Shown piece after piece: positions 12,601-23,701 of a DNA stretch of 64,000 nt. The first letter of the stretch is position 1. The number at the start of each line of letters is the position of its first letter. The position numbers were made by a program, and so were the translations under genes. The notes below the pieces were generated by a model. That model was not told the DNA's origin. It did no database searches and was given only the letters and a program-made list of their open reading frames with translations. The stretch comes from Nematostella vectensis (lineage: Eukaryota; Cnidaria; Anthozoa; Actiniaria; Edwardsiidae), in the NCBI RefSeq assembly GCF_932526225.1, contig NC_064035.1:7935501-7999500 (forward strand), in the 5' to 3' direction.

Positions 12601-15600
12601 GCAAGAGGACTAAGAGAGACCAACAAGAGGACCAAGAGAGACCAGCAAGAGGACCAAGAGAGACCAGCACGCGGACCAAAAGAGACCACCAAGCAGACCA
12701 AGAAAGACCAGCAAGAGGACTAAAAGAGACCAGCAAGAGGATCAAGAGATACCAGCACGCAGACCAAGAGAGACAAGCAAGAGGGCCAAGAAAGACCAGC
12801 AAGCAGACCAAGAGAGACCAGCAAGAGGACCAAGAAAGACCAGGAAGTGGACCAAGAAAGACAAGGAAGAGGACCAAGAGAGACCAGCAAGAGGACCAAG
12901 AGAGACCAGCAAGAGGACCAAGAGAGACCAGCACGCGGGTCAAGAGAGACCAGCAGGCAGACCAAGATAGACCAGGGAGTGGACCAAGAAAGACCAGGAA
13001 GAGGACCAAGAGAGACCAGCAGGAGGACCAAGAAAGACCAGCAAGAGGACTAAGAGAGACCAGCAAGAGGACCAAGAGAGACCAGCAAGAGGACCAAGAG
13101 AGACCAGCACGCGGACCAAAAGAGACCACCAAGCAGACCAAGAAAGACCAGCAAGAGGACTAAAAGAGACCAGCAAGAGGACCAAGAGAGACCAGCACGC
13201 AGACCAAGAGAGACAAGCAAGAGGACCAAGAGAGACAAGCAAGAGGACCAAGAGAGACAAGCAAGAGGGCCAAGAAAGACCAGCAAGCAGACCAAGAGAG
13301 ACCAGCAAGAGGACCAAGAAAGACCAGGAAGTGGACCAAGAAAGACAAGGAAGAGGACCAAGAGAGACCAGCAAGAGGACCAAGAGAGACCAGCAAGAGG
13401 ACCAAGAGAGACCAGCACGTGGGCCAAGAAAGACCAGGGAGTGGACCAAGAAAGACCAGGAAGAGGACCAAGAGAGACCAGCAGGAGGACCAAGAAAGAC
13501 CAGCAAGAGGACTAAGAGAGACCAGCAAGAGGACCAAGAGAGACCAGCAAGAGGACCAAGAGAGACCAGCACACGGACCAAAAGAGACCACCAAGCAGAC
13601 CAAGAAAGACCAGCAAGAGGACTAAAAGAGACCAGCAAGAGGACCAAGAGAGACCAGCACGCAGACCAAGAGAGACAAGCAAGAGGACCAAGAGAGACAA
13701 GCAAGTGGACCAAGAGAGACAAGCAAGAGGGCCAAGAAAGACCAGCAAGCAGACCAAGAGAGACCAGCACGAGGACCAAGAAAGACCAGGAAGTGGACCA
13801 AGAAAGACAAGGAAGAGGACCAAGAGAGACCAGCAAGAGGACCAAGAGAGACCAGCAAGAGGACCAAGAGAGACCAGCACGCGGACCAAGAGAGACCAGC
13901 AAGAGGACCAAGAGAGACCAGCAAGAGGACCAAGAGAGACCAGCAAGAGGACCAAGAGAGACCAGCAAGAGGACCAAGAAAGACCAGGAATGGGACCAAG
14001 AAAGACCAGGAAGAGGACCAAGAGAGACCAGGAATGGGACCAAGAGGACCAAGAGAGACCAGCAAGAGGACCAAGATAGACCAGGAAGCGGACCAAGAGA
14101 GACCAGCAAGCGGCCAGCAAGCGTACCAAGAGGGACCAGCTGGCGGACCAGGAGAGACCAGCAATAGAGCCCAAATAGCTTCAGAGTTAATAGAACTCCA
14201 ACAAACCTTGCCCATTTGTTGCTTCCATCATCAGTTTGTTATGCTTGTCCGCTGCCTTTTTCAGCAAAAGAGCTTTTTCGGACACCTGAAGAAAGAAAAG
14301 GTTACTAAAGCACAAAAGGTTTAGCTAGACTCAATCTTAAAGACTTTTAGTAACTTTCGGTGCAGCTTATACGCCGTCATTAAGCCACCTATTTCCACCA
14401 TATTTTGTAATCCACCTTTTTCCACCATCTTTTGGAATCCTTCGTTGCAGTTTATAAACTGTCAGAAAATAAATAAAATACTCACATTATGCGGACTAAC
14501 CATGGCCTTGCACCATTCCACGGCCTCAGCGGTACACGAGCGAACCTGAAATACAAGTGAACCTGAAACACGAGCAAACCTGAAACACAAGTGAACCTGA
14601 AATACGAGCGAACCTGAAACACAAGTGAACCTGAAACACGAGCGAACCTGAAACACGAGCGAACCTGAAACACGAGCGAACCTGAAACACGGGCGAACCT
14701 GAAACACGGGCGAACCTGAAACACGAGCGAACCTGAAACACGAGCGAACCTGAAACACGGGCGAACCTGAAACACGGGCGAACCTGAAACACGAGCGAAC
14801 CTGAAACACGAGCGAACCTGAAACACAAGCGAACCTGAAACACGAGCGAACCTGAAACACGGGCGAACCTGAAACACGAGCGAACCTGAAACACGGGCGA
14901 ACCTGAAACACGAGCGGACCTGAAACACGAGCGAACCTGAAACACAAGCGAACCTGAAACACGAGCGAACCTGAAACACGAGCGACCCTGAAACACGAGC
15001 GAACCTGAAACACAAGTGAAATAAGTGCGTCTTGTAGTATCCTTAATCTACCTTATTCTTCTTTATTTTCGAGCGTCTTAAATTTTGCGAAAATTTTCTC
15101 AGCACATTTCGCGCGTCTTTAATTTCGAGATCGCGAGAAAAAAGTGTTTGCAGGGAAATTAATTTCGTGAATTTGAAGTTCAAGTGACTTTAATTTCGTT
15201 TTTCAAAAAAAGAAATGACGATAAAAACAACTGAAACGGCTAATATATTAAAACAAAACCAACACGCTGTCGCTTAGCGGCAGCTAAATGTCGGTCTTAC
15301 AGTAGTATAATATGGAGAAGTGTTCCTGTTCTCTCGAGCCATTATCGAGTAAAGAACCTTCAATGTCTGTCTATATCTATTAAATTTCGCGAGATCAAAG
15401 TTCGCGGTCCTAGTTCGAGTCTAAAAGATCACATTTTTTTTAAAATCGTGAAAAACGCGAATTTAAGCACGCGCGAAAATTAAGCAGAATAAAGTACTTG
15501 CGGTCATCAGTTGTAAATCACACGCCTCACAGTCACTAATCCACTCCAGCCATCCCTTTTCTAGCGCAACAAACATCTCATATTTTTCACTCGGTTGGGA

Positions 15601-18600
15601 CACCGCCTGCTAAAAGGTTTACGCATGCAGATGAACCCAATGTACCAAGAACAGTACTTCCTTGGTGCCTTCTCAGGATGCTTACCGTATCTGTTCGTCC
15701 ATGGTAGAACTGCCGAGTTTGTGCCGTCTCGTATGCAGTGCCGGGCCTGTGAAGTGGACAAATGTCCACAAAGGAAAGAAGACAATGACTGGCTGGTTGT
15801 TGTCTGCTTGACTGACTGGACTGCATGGCGTCTGTCTCACTGACCGCCTGACTGACTGACTAGACTGTATGGCGTCTGTCTCACTGACCGCCTGACTGAC
15901 TGACTGGACTCCATGGAGTCTGTCTTACTGACCGCCTGACTGACTGACTGGACTGCATGGCGTCTGTCTCACTGACCGCCTGACTGATTGATTGGACTGC
16001 ATGGCGTCTGTCTCACTGACCGCCTGACTGACTGATTGGACTGCTTCGCCGCTGACTGACCGTTTTTTATTCGAGGTTATACTAACCCTTCTGTTAAAAT
16101 CATTGAAATTATTGATACATGGAAGAATAAAGCCCTGGACATACTTATTATGCATGCGGTAGTAGGTGAGCTGTATCGCGAGTTGGCAGAATGTATCAGG
16201 ATGGACACCGAGTCTCTTGATGTGGTTCTTGCCAAACATTGTTGTTTTAGTGTCTATGATTATTATTCGGTCCGCCTGCAGAAGAAAAGCTATCATCAGT
16301 AGCATTCAGGTAATGTGTATCATCAATAGCATTGAAGATACTGGAGAAGCGTGAGAAAATCTGATTCTTTACAAGAGGTTCTACATTTGTGGTCCATTAC
16401 ACAAATCACATCTCTGTGCTTTTAAGGAGCAGCTCAACTCACCTCTTTTTGGTATTTGTCAACCGCTGTTTTTACACATTTCAACATCTGGTCATCAACA
16501 ACAAAGTCTAACTCAGATGGGGGGGTCACATTTCCTATATGCTGACGTCCCTATAAAAATGAAAAAAATAAATAAAAATTATAAAAAAAAAATGAATTTA
16601 TTTATTCAATCATTTATTCATTCATTCGTTAATTAATGTAGCTGCTGCATGGTCAATCATTCTGTAGTTGTCGACTATTCATATGAGCTTGATAGAGGCA
16701 ATTATATGAGAATACATTAGAGTAACTCAGATTTCCAAGAGCAACTCAGATTTCCAAGAGTAACTCAGATTTTCAAGAGAAACTCAGATTTCCAAGAGTA
16801 ACTCAGATTCCCAAGAGTAGCTCAGATTTCCAAGACCAACTCATATTTCCAAGAGTAGCTCAGATCTCCAAGAGAAACTCAACAGTTACCTGCCATTCCC
16901 CATTGAATTTTCTGATCATAACGGAAGCATCTATCATCGTACTGATTTCTACAATCCCGTCGAATGGTGAGTGCTGGACACAAAAAGAAATGAGATATAA
17001 TGAAAAAATAAAGTAGGCATACAAGCAAATCTTTCAAGTTTCAAGTTTCGCATTGACATTGACAACATTAAAAGCACAAACAAGGATGATGCTATAAGTA
17101 ATTGTAGTGGTATGATTCATTAGCGAGAAGGTGAATTAAAACTTTTGGTATCTTTAAAACAGACAATTTCCTTTAATACCTACATAACAATGTAAGTGAA
17201 AACTTGTTTATTTCACTTATTTGTGGAGGAAGAGGGGGCAGGGAAAAACTGCTCAAATTGGAGACTTGTGAAGAAGGCAGGGTTGAATCCCTAACGTAAC
17301 AGACTTACATCACAGTTTGTGGCAAATGTTCCCATCTTGCACCCAATAACAGTGATGGATTTGTCAAACCAACGATTTCTACAGTCTCCAAGTATGGAAT
17401 TGTGTGTTACCTGCCACATGGACAACAGTACATATTAATTACAGGTAGCACATTCTTTTTTCTTGTGAGCACAACCCCTACTGTATGTTCTCAACCAATA
17501 GCTTATATGCGCATTATTCCCTAAGAAGCAATTGAAGCTGTTTGAATTGTTTTGCAGCGGTACATACTTGAAAGGGGCTATCAGGCAGCTTCAAAAAGAT
17601 GTTAAAATGACTTCATTTCGCTTCAGCTGCTTCAAAGTGGAATGGAAGCGTTTTGCAAAGTGGCTTCTGCTGCTTAATAGCTGCTAAAGTGCTTCATTTT
17701 GGCTGCATTTATACTGTGAATTGCTTTTGCAGCACTTTCACGGCACTTTGAAGCAGTTCCCGTTTCATACGGGCAGTAGCGGATCTTGGGGGAAGGGAGG
17801 TTAAGGGGTTTAACCCCCTCTTTGGGCTGCCAGAAATCTAAAGGATTAAAAAAAATAACCCCTCCCGTTTGTCACTGGGCCAAACCCCCCTTTCACAAAA
17901 AGCTAGATCCGCCCCAGAATGTTTCTTTAATTCCATTGCTACAGTAAATAAGTATCATTGTTGCAAACGTTAAAATACCTCTTGATAGTCTTTGCCTTCA
18001 CATTCATAGTCTAGAACTAAATTCACCATTGCTGTCTCTATGGCATGTAAATATTCACCATTCTTTCCATCCAATGCTATCAGCAAATTCCGTGACTTGA
18101 ATCAAAACAAAAATAAATGTCAAAATCATGAAATTTCCTTATGAGCACGCTCTTTTACACTAGACTCCATCTTCACACCTTCTTAGGGTACAACTTACAC
18201 CCCTTCCCCCACTAGATAAATTACCTGGTACCATGTGGTCCTATCTTCTGCCGTCAAAGCGCCGATGCACGGCCCCAGAGGTCTGGATTTAGCCATTTTA
18301 ACAACAGCCTCTAGTTGTCTATAACAATAAAAACAGCAATATTATTATTAAGAATGCATTAGCCACATATATGAACACAAACATTTTGTACTCTAAATTA
18401 AATTGTTATGGCATTAACACAACAGATCAGTTAAGCAAACAACTCAATACTGGAACAATTGAGTTGGGTTCTGAGTTAAAGTTGCACTTCAGTGCATGTC
18501 ATTATGTAGGGAGGCAAATCCTCTCCTCCACCCTTGCCTGTATAGGCAAATCCCTCTCCCACACTTCCTCTGTAAAGGCAAAAGCTTTCTCCACCCTTCC

Positions 18601-21600
18601 CCGAAATCTCTTTCCCGAGTCCCCCACATAACAAATGTCTCCCCCACTCTCGCCTCGTATAGGCAAATACCCTACCCATTTTATAACAAATCTGTCTTCT
18701 GGCCTCCCCATATACAGCAAATGCCTCCCCCACCCTCCCCCTGTATAGACATATCCCCTTCCCACCATTCCCCGTAATCTCTTTCCCAGGTCTCCCCCAA
18801 TATAGCAAATGCCTCCCCCACCATCCCCCTGTATAGACATATCCCCTTCCCACCATTCCCCGTAATCTCTTTCACAGGTCTCCCCCAATATAGCAAATGC
18901 CTCCCCCACCATCCCCCTGTATAGACATATCCCCTTCCCACCATTCCCCGTAGTCTCTTTCCCAGGTCTCCCCCAATATAGCAAATGCCTCCTCCACCCT
19001 CCCCCTGTATAGACATATCCCCTTCCCACCATTCCCCATAATCTCTTTCCCAGGTCTCCCCCAATATAGCAAATGCCTCCCCCACCATCCACCTGTATAG
19101 ACATATCCCCTTCCCACCATTCCCCGTAATCTCTTTCCCAGGTCTCCCCCAATATAGCAAATGCCTCCCCCACCATCCCCCTGTATAGACATATCCCCTT
19201 CCCACCATTCCCCGTAATCTCTTTCCCAGGTCTCCCCCAATATAGCAAATGCCTCCCCCACCATCCCCCTGTATAGACATATCCCCTTCCCACCATTCCC
19301 CGTAGTCTCTTTCCCAGGTCTCCCCCAATATAGCAAATGCCTCCCCCACCCTCCCCCTGTATAGACATATCCCCTTCCCACCATTCCCCGTAATCTCTTT
19401 CTCAGGTCTCCCCCAATATAGCAAATGCCTCCCCCACCATCCACCTGTATAGACATATCCCCTTCCCACCATTCCCCGTAATCTCTTTCCCAGGTCTCCC
19501 CCAATATAGCAAATGCCTCCCCCACCATCCACCTGTATAGACATATCCCCTTCCCACCATTCCCCGTAATCTCTTTCCCAGGTCTCCCCCAATATAGCAA
19601 ATGCCTCCCCCACCATCCCCCTGTATAGACATATCCCCTTCCCACAATTCCCCGTAATCTTTTTCCCAGGCCTCCCCCAATATAGCAAATGCCTCCCCCA
19701 CCCTCCCCCTGTATAGACATATCCCCTTCCCACCATTCCCTATAATCTCTATCCCAGGCCTCGCCCTATATAGCAGATACCTTTCAATATCTGGAGGGGT
19801 GAGAGGCTCATAGTTCTCATCAAGGACATAACATGTAAAGATTCGTCCATTTGTTTGGACCATAATGTGGCGAGGGGGTTTCTCTGGAGCTGAAAAATAT
19901 CAAAAACACATGCATTAGTGCCTAAAACATTGATTACTCAATAAAGCTTATATATTATTGATTATTCAGTAAAGCCTTGGAATCTCTGTGTTTTTTTTAT
20001 GAAAGTCGTGAAGTCTTGTTTTTTTCAAAAAAATTAGGGCAATCGGAGCCTCAGTTTTTTTCAACCAAAGTCTCAGAGTCTCTGATTTTTAAATGTGATC
20101 TCGGAGTCTTGGAATTTGTTAACGCAATCTGTTTTATGTTGTTACCATGCTACAAGTTTTCCCTTCTTTTTCCAGTCTTGAGTCCCGAGCCTTTCCACCA
20201 AACTTTAGCTACTGTAGCAAGATTTTATTGTAACTCTACTCTATGGTGCTTATGGCATACTTGACCATGTTATCCGAGAACAAGCTCAGGCTCAGATTCT
20301 GAAATTTGACAAAAGTCTCAGGCTCGGATTCTTAAAATTAGCAAAAGTCTCCGGCTTGGATTCTAAAACACAGGTCTCGGCACCTTACCAAGTCTCAGAT
20401 TTACCCACCGCTACCCCTATTATTGAAAATGGTGCTATCAAAAGTAAATGTATAACATCTACGCTAGGTTATAGTGTGCTATTTGTCGTTTACAAACTCA
20501 CCAAGACAGAAATGAGCCTTGAGGGAGTCAAGGTCCTTGCCTGGAATACGGCACTCTGAGAACAGTCTGAGGTACTGACTCATGCATAATGGCTTGTTCC
20601 CCATTTTGCCAATTTTTAACTGCTGTCTGCAATAATCATTTAACATAAACAGCAATGTTCAATTAATTTAAGGCTTAATCACAAGAAGTCATCCCTTTAG
20701 GATAAAATTCAAGCTTTTCCAAGGAGTTTTTTCAAGGATAATTTCAAGAAATTTTTTTCAAGGATTTTTCCCTAACCTGTTAAATCAGAAATGGAGTATT
20801 CTGTTTATTTTGGGCAGGTCATCGCCTGCTGAGCTGGCACTCATGCTTATTTTGTGGCACACTTGTGAATCGCAAAAGAAGCGTCAATGTCGTTTGCAGA
20901 AAGCTCACACCTAATGGGCCATTTTTTCAGATTATTGCCAGCCCCCTTTGACAATTGTGACCAAATGCATTTCAAACGCTTTTGTCAGGATGTGTATAAC
21001 TTCAAGTTTGATTTCAAGATAATTAAAAGTTTCAAAACTTTAATAAACTGACCCTAACTGACCATTCATAGTGACACACAAAAGAGGTAGATATCCTTCT
21101 ATGCTGGCAAGTAACTATGCAATTGACAATCACAATATTGAATGTGATACCTGTAGATTTTTTGCCATGTGTCCAGTAATGCAAAGATAACAAATGCTGC
21201 TCTTTTCAAAAGTGTTCCCTCTGCTGGAGGCCATACATCCTCTTGCATCATAAATGGGCCTCCAATATTAACAAGCGGAGCTACTGGGCTACGTGGTCTT
21301 AAATATGCCTCTTCTTCCCACCATTGAGATAGCTGTAATATAGCACATGACAGTTAAGCCTATTCATATACAGGGTTAATAATGGAAATGTCAAACAATC
21401 ATACTTTTGACTATCACCTGTGGTTTTTAATTCTTTATGAAATCTCATCAACAAATTTCCAACAGCTACAATTCTAGCTTCCGTCATTCAAAATCCTTAA
21501 GATCTTTTATTGGCCAGGACTAAATCTGTTTTCATACACTGACCAATAAAAAAGCACCAAATATATATAATTTTGTTACCTTGAATGACAGAAGCAAGAA

Positions 21601-22525
21601 AACAGAAATTCCCAGGGGGACTCTTCAGAAATTTAGAAAGGGGTGATCGTCCTATCTTTTAGGGTATAAAATTTCGACCAACTGCTATCCCTTAGGGAGT
21701 GTTGAAGAATTTTTCCAATTCTGCCATCTCTTAGGGTATAAAATTTGAACAACTGCTATCCCTTAGGGGGTGTTAAATGTTTTTTCTGATTCTGCTTTTT
21801 CTTAGGGTGGGTAAAAATCCCTTCAACCACACCTAATTTGCTATCCCTTAAAGGTAAGGATTTCTGTTGGCCATGTCAAAAGTGCAATCCCTTGGAGTTA
21901 AAATTGATTTTGCTGATAATCACCCCCGTCTGTTTTTATCAGACTCCCCCCTCGGGCAGAAATCATAGAGAAACTGCAGAATATTGAGAATCACACTAAG
22001 CCTAAGGGTTCCTATTGCTATGAAAAAAAAAGAATCTCACATAGTCACTGCTGGGATGAGGTGATATTTTTGGATAGGGAATTAGCTTGAAAACTTCACT
22101 TTACCCAATTTCTATGTTCTTTTCCTCGCTTCTCAAGTTTTTGTTGAAGTTTCTTCCCAATTCCAGACTGGAACTCATTGACAACAAACTCTGTTTGCAT
22201 GTACTCCTCATCAGTCAAAAGATGCTTCACTACAGAACAAAAAAAAGTATCAGTTTTAATATGAAATGTTGTTGAATCAGAGAATTCATAAATCGGGAGT
22301 CTACAAAACAAAGACCAATGACCTAAGACCTAAAGGCAAGACCCCCAAAAAATCTCGCTCTGATTTTGGCAATCAGAATACACATAAGAATTTGACTATA
22401 GTTTTCAACAATATAATATTCTTACCAGATTCTAGGTATTTTCCGCAAGTGTGTTCTAATGTTTGAACAGGGAGACTAGGGAGATGTTCCTGGTACATAA
22501 AAGTTGTCTCTTGTTTTGATGACAT
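9626..22525 (-). CDS. CROT: Peroxisomal carnitine O-octanoyltransferase
   Basis: Transfers medium-chain acyl groups between CoA and carnitine, exporting shortened fatty acids from peroxisomes. Eighteen exons join in frame (603 residues; vertebrate CROT about 612): 22426-22525, 22105-22229, 21151-21332, 20502-20626, 19781-19889, 18225-18318, 17979-18095, 17309-17410, 16890-16973, 16443-16550, 16145-16275, 15686-15746, 14486-14545, 14207-14285, 11900-11947, 11606-11651, 11346-11465, 9626-9746. Start is MSSKQETTFMYQEHLPSLPV. Family marks: the active-site histidine in HSPFDG, YHGRTDT and RSCTAEAV (carnitine/CoA site), GGGANFKLSTS (STS motif), PMVHDGYGFFY. GPFMMQEDVWPPAEGT and the GGGANF segment fit CROT better than CRAT or ChAT. 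The protein ends AKL, a type 1 peroxisomal signal. The first exon probably has untranslated sequence to about 22557. Introns hold five large arrays. EXOSC4 lies upstream on the opposite strand. Confidence 0.95.
10005..10385 (+). repeat. Dispersed repeat copy 1 (CCTAAGGGATAGCA family)
   Basis: Contains GGGGGGCGGGGAATC, ACGGGGGTGATCGTC and several CCCTAAGGGATAGCA-like words. The same order of words appears inverted at 21610-21960 and in part at 63310-63610. No open frame of note. It is an old non-coding dispersed repeat or MITE-like family, here in the last CROT intron. Confidence 0.75.
10388..11318. repeat. 23-bp minisatellite in the last CROT intron
   Basis: About 40 copies of a 23-bp unit with core GATTGCTGGCCTAGAGGGTA. 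It ends 28 bases from the CROT exon 17 donor but does not include exon sequence. On the minus strand each unit holds ACCCTCTAG|GCCAG, a passable acceptor-like string. Confidence 0.97.
12120..14165. repeat. 22-bp minisatellite with 440-462 bp higher-order period
   Basis: About 90 copies of a 22-bp unit (GACCAAGAGAGACCAGCAAG plus two bases) fill the intron between CROT exons 15 and 14, ending about 45 bases from the exon 14 donor. A marker variant AGAGACCACCAAGC occurs at 12241, 12681, 13121 and 13583, that is at 440, 440 and 462 bp, or 20, 20 and 21 units, showing higher-order amplification. The plus strand is almost free of T, so stop codons are absent and long frames open in several phases on both strands. 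These are not genes. Confidence 0.97.
14541..15018. repeat. 17-bp minisatellite repeating the CROT exon 13 acceptor
   Basis: About 28 copies of a 17-bp unit, CGAACCTGAAACACGAG. On the minus strand each reads GTGTTTCAG|GTTCGCTC, identical to the true exon 13 acceptor and first exonic bases (exon begins GTTCGCTCGTGTACCGC). The genuine site at 14545/14546 is the innermost copy. Use of an upstream copy would add 17 bases per unit and shift the frame. Confidence 0.96.
15049..15494. mobile_element. MITE-like element with imperfect terminal inverted repeats
   Basis: The left end (TTATTCTTCTTTATTTTCGA then GCGTCTTAAATTTTGCG) is mirrored at the right end (complement TTATTCTGCTTAATTTTCGC then GCGTGCTTAAATTCGCG) over about 40 bases. 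The interior is rich in TTAATTTCG words and has no coding frame. It looks like a non-autonomous DNA transposon in the CROT intron between exons 13 and 12. Confidence 0.7.
15800..16050. repeat. About 44-bp tandem repeat in a CROT intron
   Basis: Five to six units with core CATGGCGTCTGTCTCACTGA, each carrying CTGACTGACTGA microrepeats. It lies about 55 bases upstream of CROT exon 12 (minus strand) without including exon sequence. Confidence 0.93.
16718..16885. repeat. 19-bp tandem repeat next to the CROT exon 9 donor
   Basis: Roughly eight units of AGAGTAACTCAGATTTCCA with substitutions. It ends at the exon 9 donor (16885-16889); the donor flank AGAAACTCAACAGTTACC resembles the unit AGAAACTCAGATTTCC, so the array starts within a few bases of the splice site. 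Confidence 0.85.
17775..17916. mobile_element. Small MITE fragment with AGCGGATCT ends
   Basis: Begins AGTAGCGGATCTTGGGGG and ends with CTAGATCCGCCCC, the inverted counterpart. Interior GGGGTTTAACCCC words and CCCCTCC tracts are typical of short non-autonomous elements. It lies in the CROT intron between exons 8 and 7. Confidence 0.6.
18500..19792. repeat. 88-bp minisatellite grown from the CROT exon 5 donor
   Basis: Twelve regular 88-bp units (period exact between 18773 and 19741) plus diverged copies to about 18500. On the minus strand the unit matches the exon 5 end and start of the intron: exon AAAG|GTATCTGCTATATAGGG against array GGAG|GCATTTGCTATATTGGG. In the array the donor GT has become GC, so most copies have lost the strict donor. 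The long frames across it reflect absence of stops, not a gene. Confidence 0.94.
20270..20400. repeat. Degenerate CAAAAGTCTC-GGATTCT repeat
   Basis: Four or so imperfect units with AAAAGTCTC and CTCGGATTCT words just inside the intron after CROT exon 4. No exon sequence is included. Confidence 0.6.
21610..21960 (-). repeat. Dispersed repeat copy 2 (CCTAAGGGATAGCA family)
   Basis: Inverted relative to the copy at 10005-10385. It carries TGCTATCCCTTAGGG twice, AATCACCCCCGTCTG and AGACTCCCCCCTCGGG in the reverse order of the first copy. Located in the CROT intron between exons 3 and 2. Confidence 0.75.
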
Positions 22526-22557
22526 CTTTTTCAAGTGTACCAGATTTACACAGGATC

Positions 22558-23701
22558 TACAACAAAAGTAACAAGCTTCAGTGAACAGAAACACTGACAA
22601 AGCTAGCACACTTATTGTAGTAATCCTCTGCAGGTGAAACTAAAAGACGGGTAAAGGGGGGCTAGGAAACTCTTTGGTAATGCAAAAACACCATAAAAAT
22701 GCCACTTTAAAAAATGCACAAAAGTGCATGCCTGAGAAAATCAAGCAGTTGTGTTCTCTTGCTCTTGTGCTCATGGTGCGTTGCTTTTTGAATCCTAGTG
22801 AGTACCAGACTTTAAATGTTTACAACAATTATTCCATTTTGTAGGCTGGTATAAAAAATGAAACAGCTGTAATATGTAAATTATTCTTTATTCGTTCGTG
22901 CATTATTTTGAAAATTTTATAAATCCTGGTCACCACCAGACAAGCATGAGATTGAAACCTGTGTCCTTCCTTCCTAAATCACATCCAATTCCTAAATCAC
23001 ATCACTTCAATTGATCATCTGCTTCAATAGGTTATCAAAGTGAGCCCTATAATTACACGACCAAAACAGTTTATGGATTGTAGAATGAAAACGATTTTAG
23101 AATGAAAACGATTCGTGTTTGGATTGTTAAATGAATTACCCTATTCGTTTGTTGTGATAGTAAAAATGGTTGATAAACTTTGATAACTTCCTAGAATAGT
23201 GTTGTCAACTCGCTTTAATTGCATGTCCAGTTTGTAGAGCATTATCTCCAGTTATTGATATACCTTGCTCTAATGAATTTCTGGGCCCACTCGCTCCATA
23301 ATAGCACAGCAGACCTTGTCGACGAGGATGTTAGCAGGATGCCACGAAACATCGCTCGCTTTCTCTTTGACTTTGGACCAGGGTCGACTTATAAGAGGAG
23401 AGGGGAGGGGGTAAATGTCACGAATTTTTTTATATTGAATTTTAAACCCTTTTTAAAATGCCTTCCAAAACAAAAAAATGCTATCTTCATCGGTTTTCAA
23501 GGGGATCATTTTTCTTATTATATTTATTATAGTACAATGTGATTTATTTTTTCTCTCGATTACGGTTCCAGGCTTCCTCCATTTTAGATGAACGCCTGGC
23601 GGTTTTTACCTCCTCGTGTGCAAGATAGTAGTTGACAAACTTTTACAAAACGGCAATTTAATTTGGCAAAAATATTGTCTTTTTTTATTGTTTTACCCAC
23701 A
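22558..23701. promoter_or_regulatory. Divergent intergenic region of CROT and EXOSC4
   Basis: About 1.1 kb separates the CROT 5' end (minus) from the EXOSC4 start codon (plus), so the two housekeeping genes are head to head. I see no clear TATA box. A GACTTATAAGAGGAGAGGGG string lies near 23385. The short frames here show no splice context or recognisable protein. Confidence 0.5.

Noticed and set aside
12047-14215. Several long overlapping reading frames on both strands (up to about 390 codons, SWSSCWSLLVLL or KRTKRDQQED repeats)
   Set aside because: The 22-bp array lacks T on one strand, so stop codons cannot form; frames open in several phases, with no splice context and no homology beyond the repeat.
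18502-19863. Long minus-strand frames with GEAFAILGETWERDYGEWW repeats
   Set aside because: The unit is 88 bp, not a multiple of three, and the same peptide cycles through all frames. It is intronic CROT repeat.
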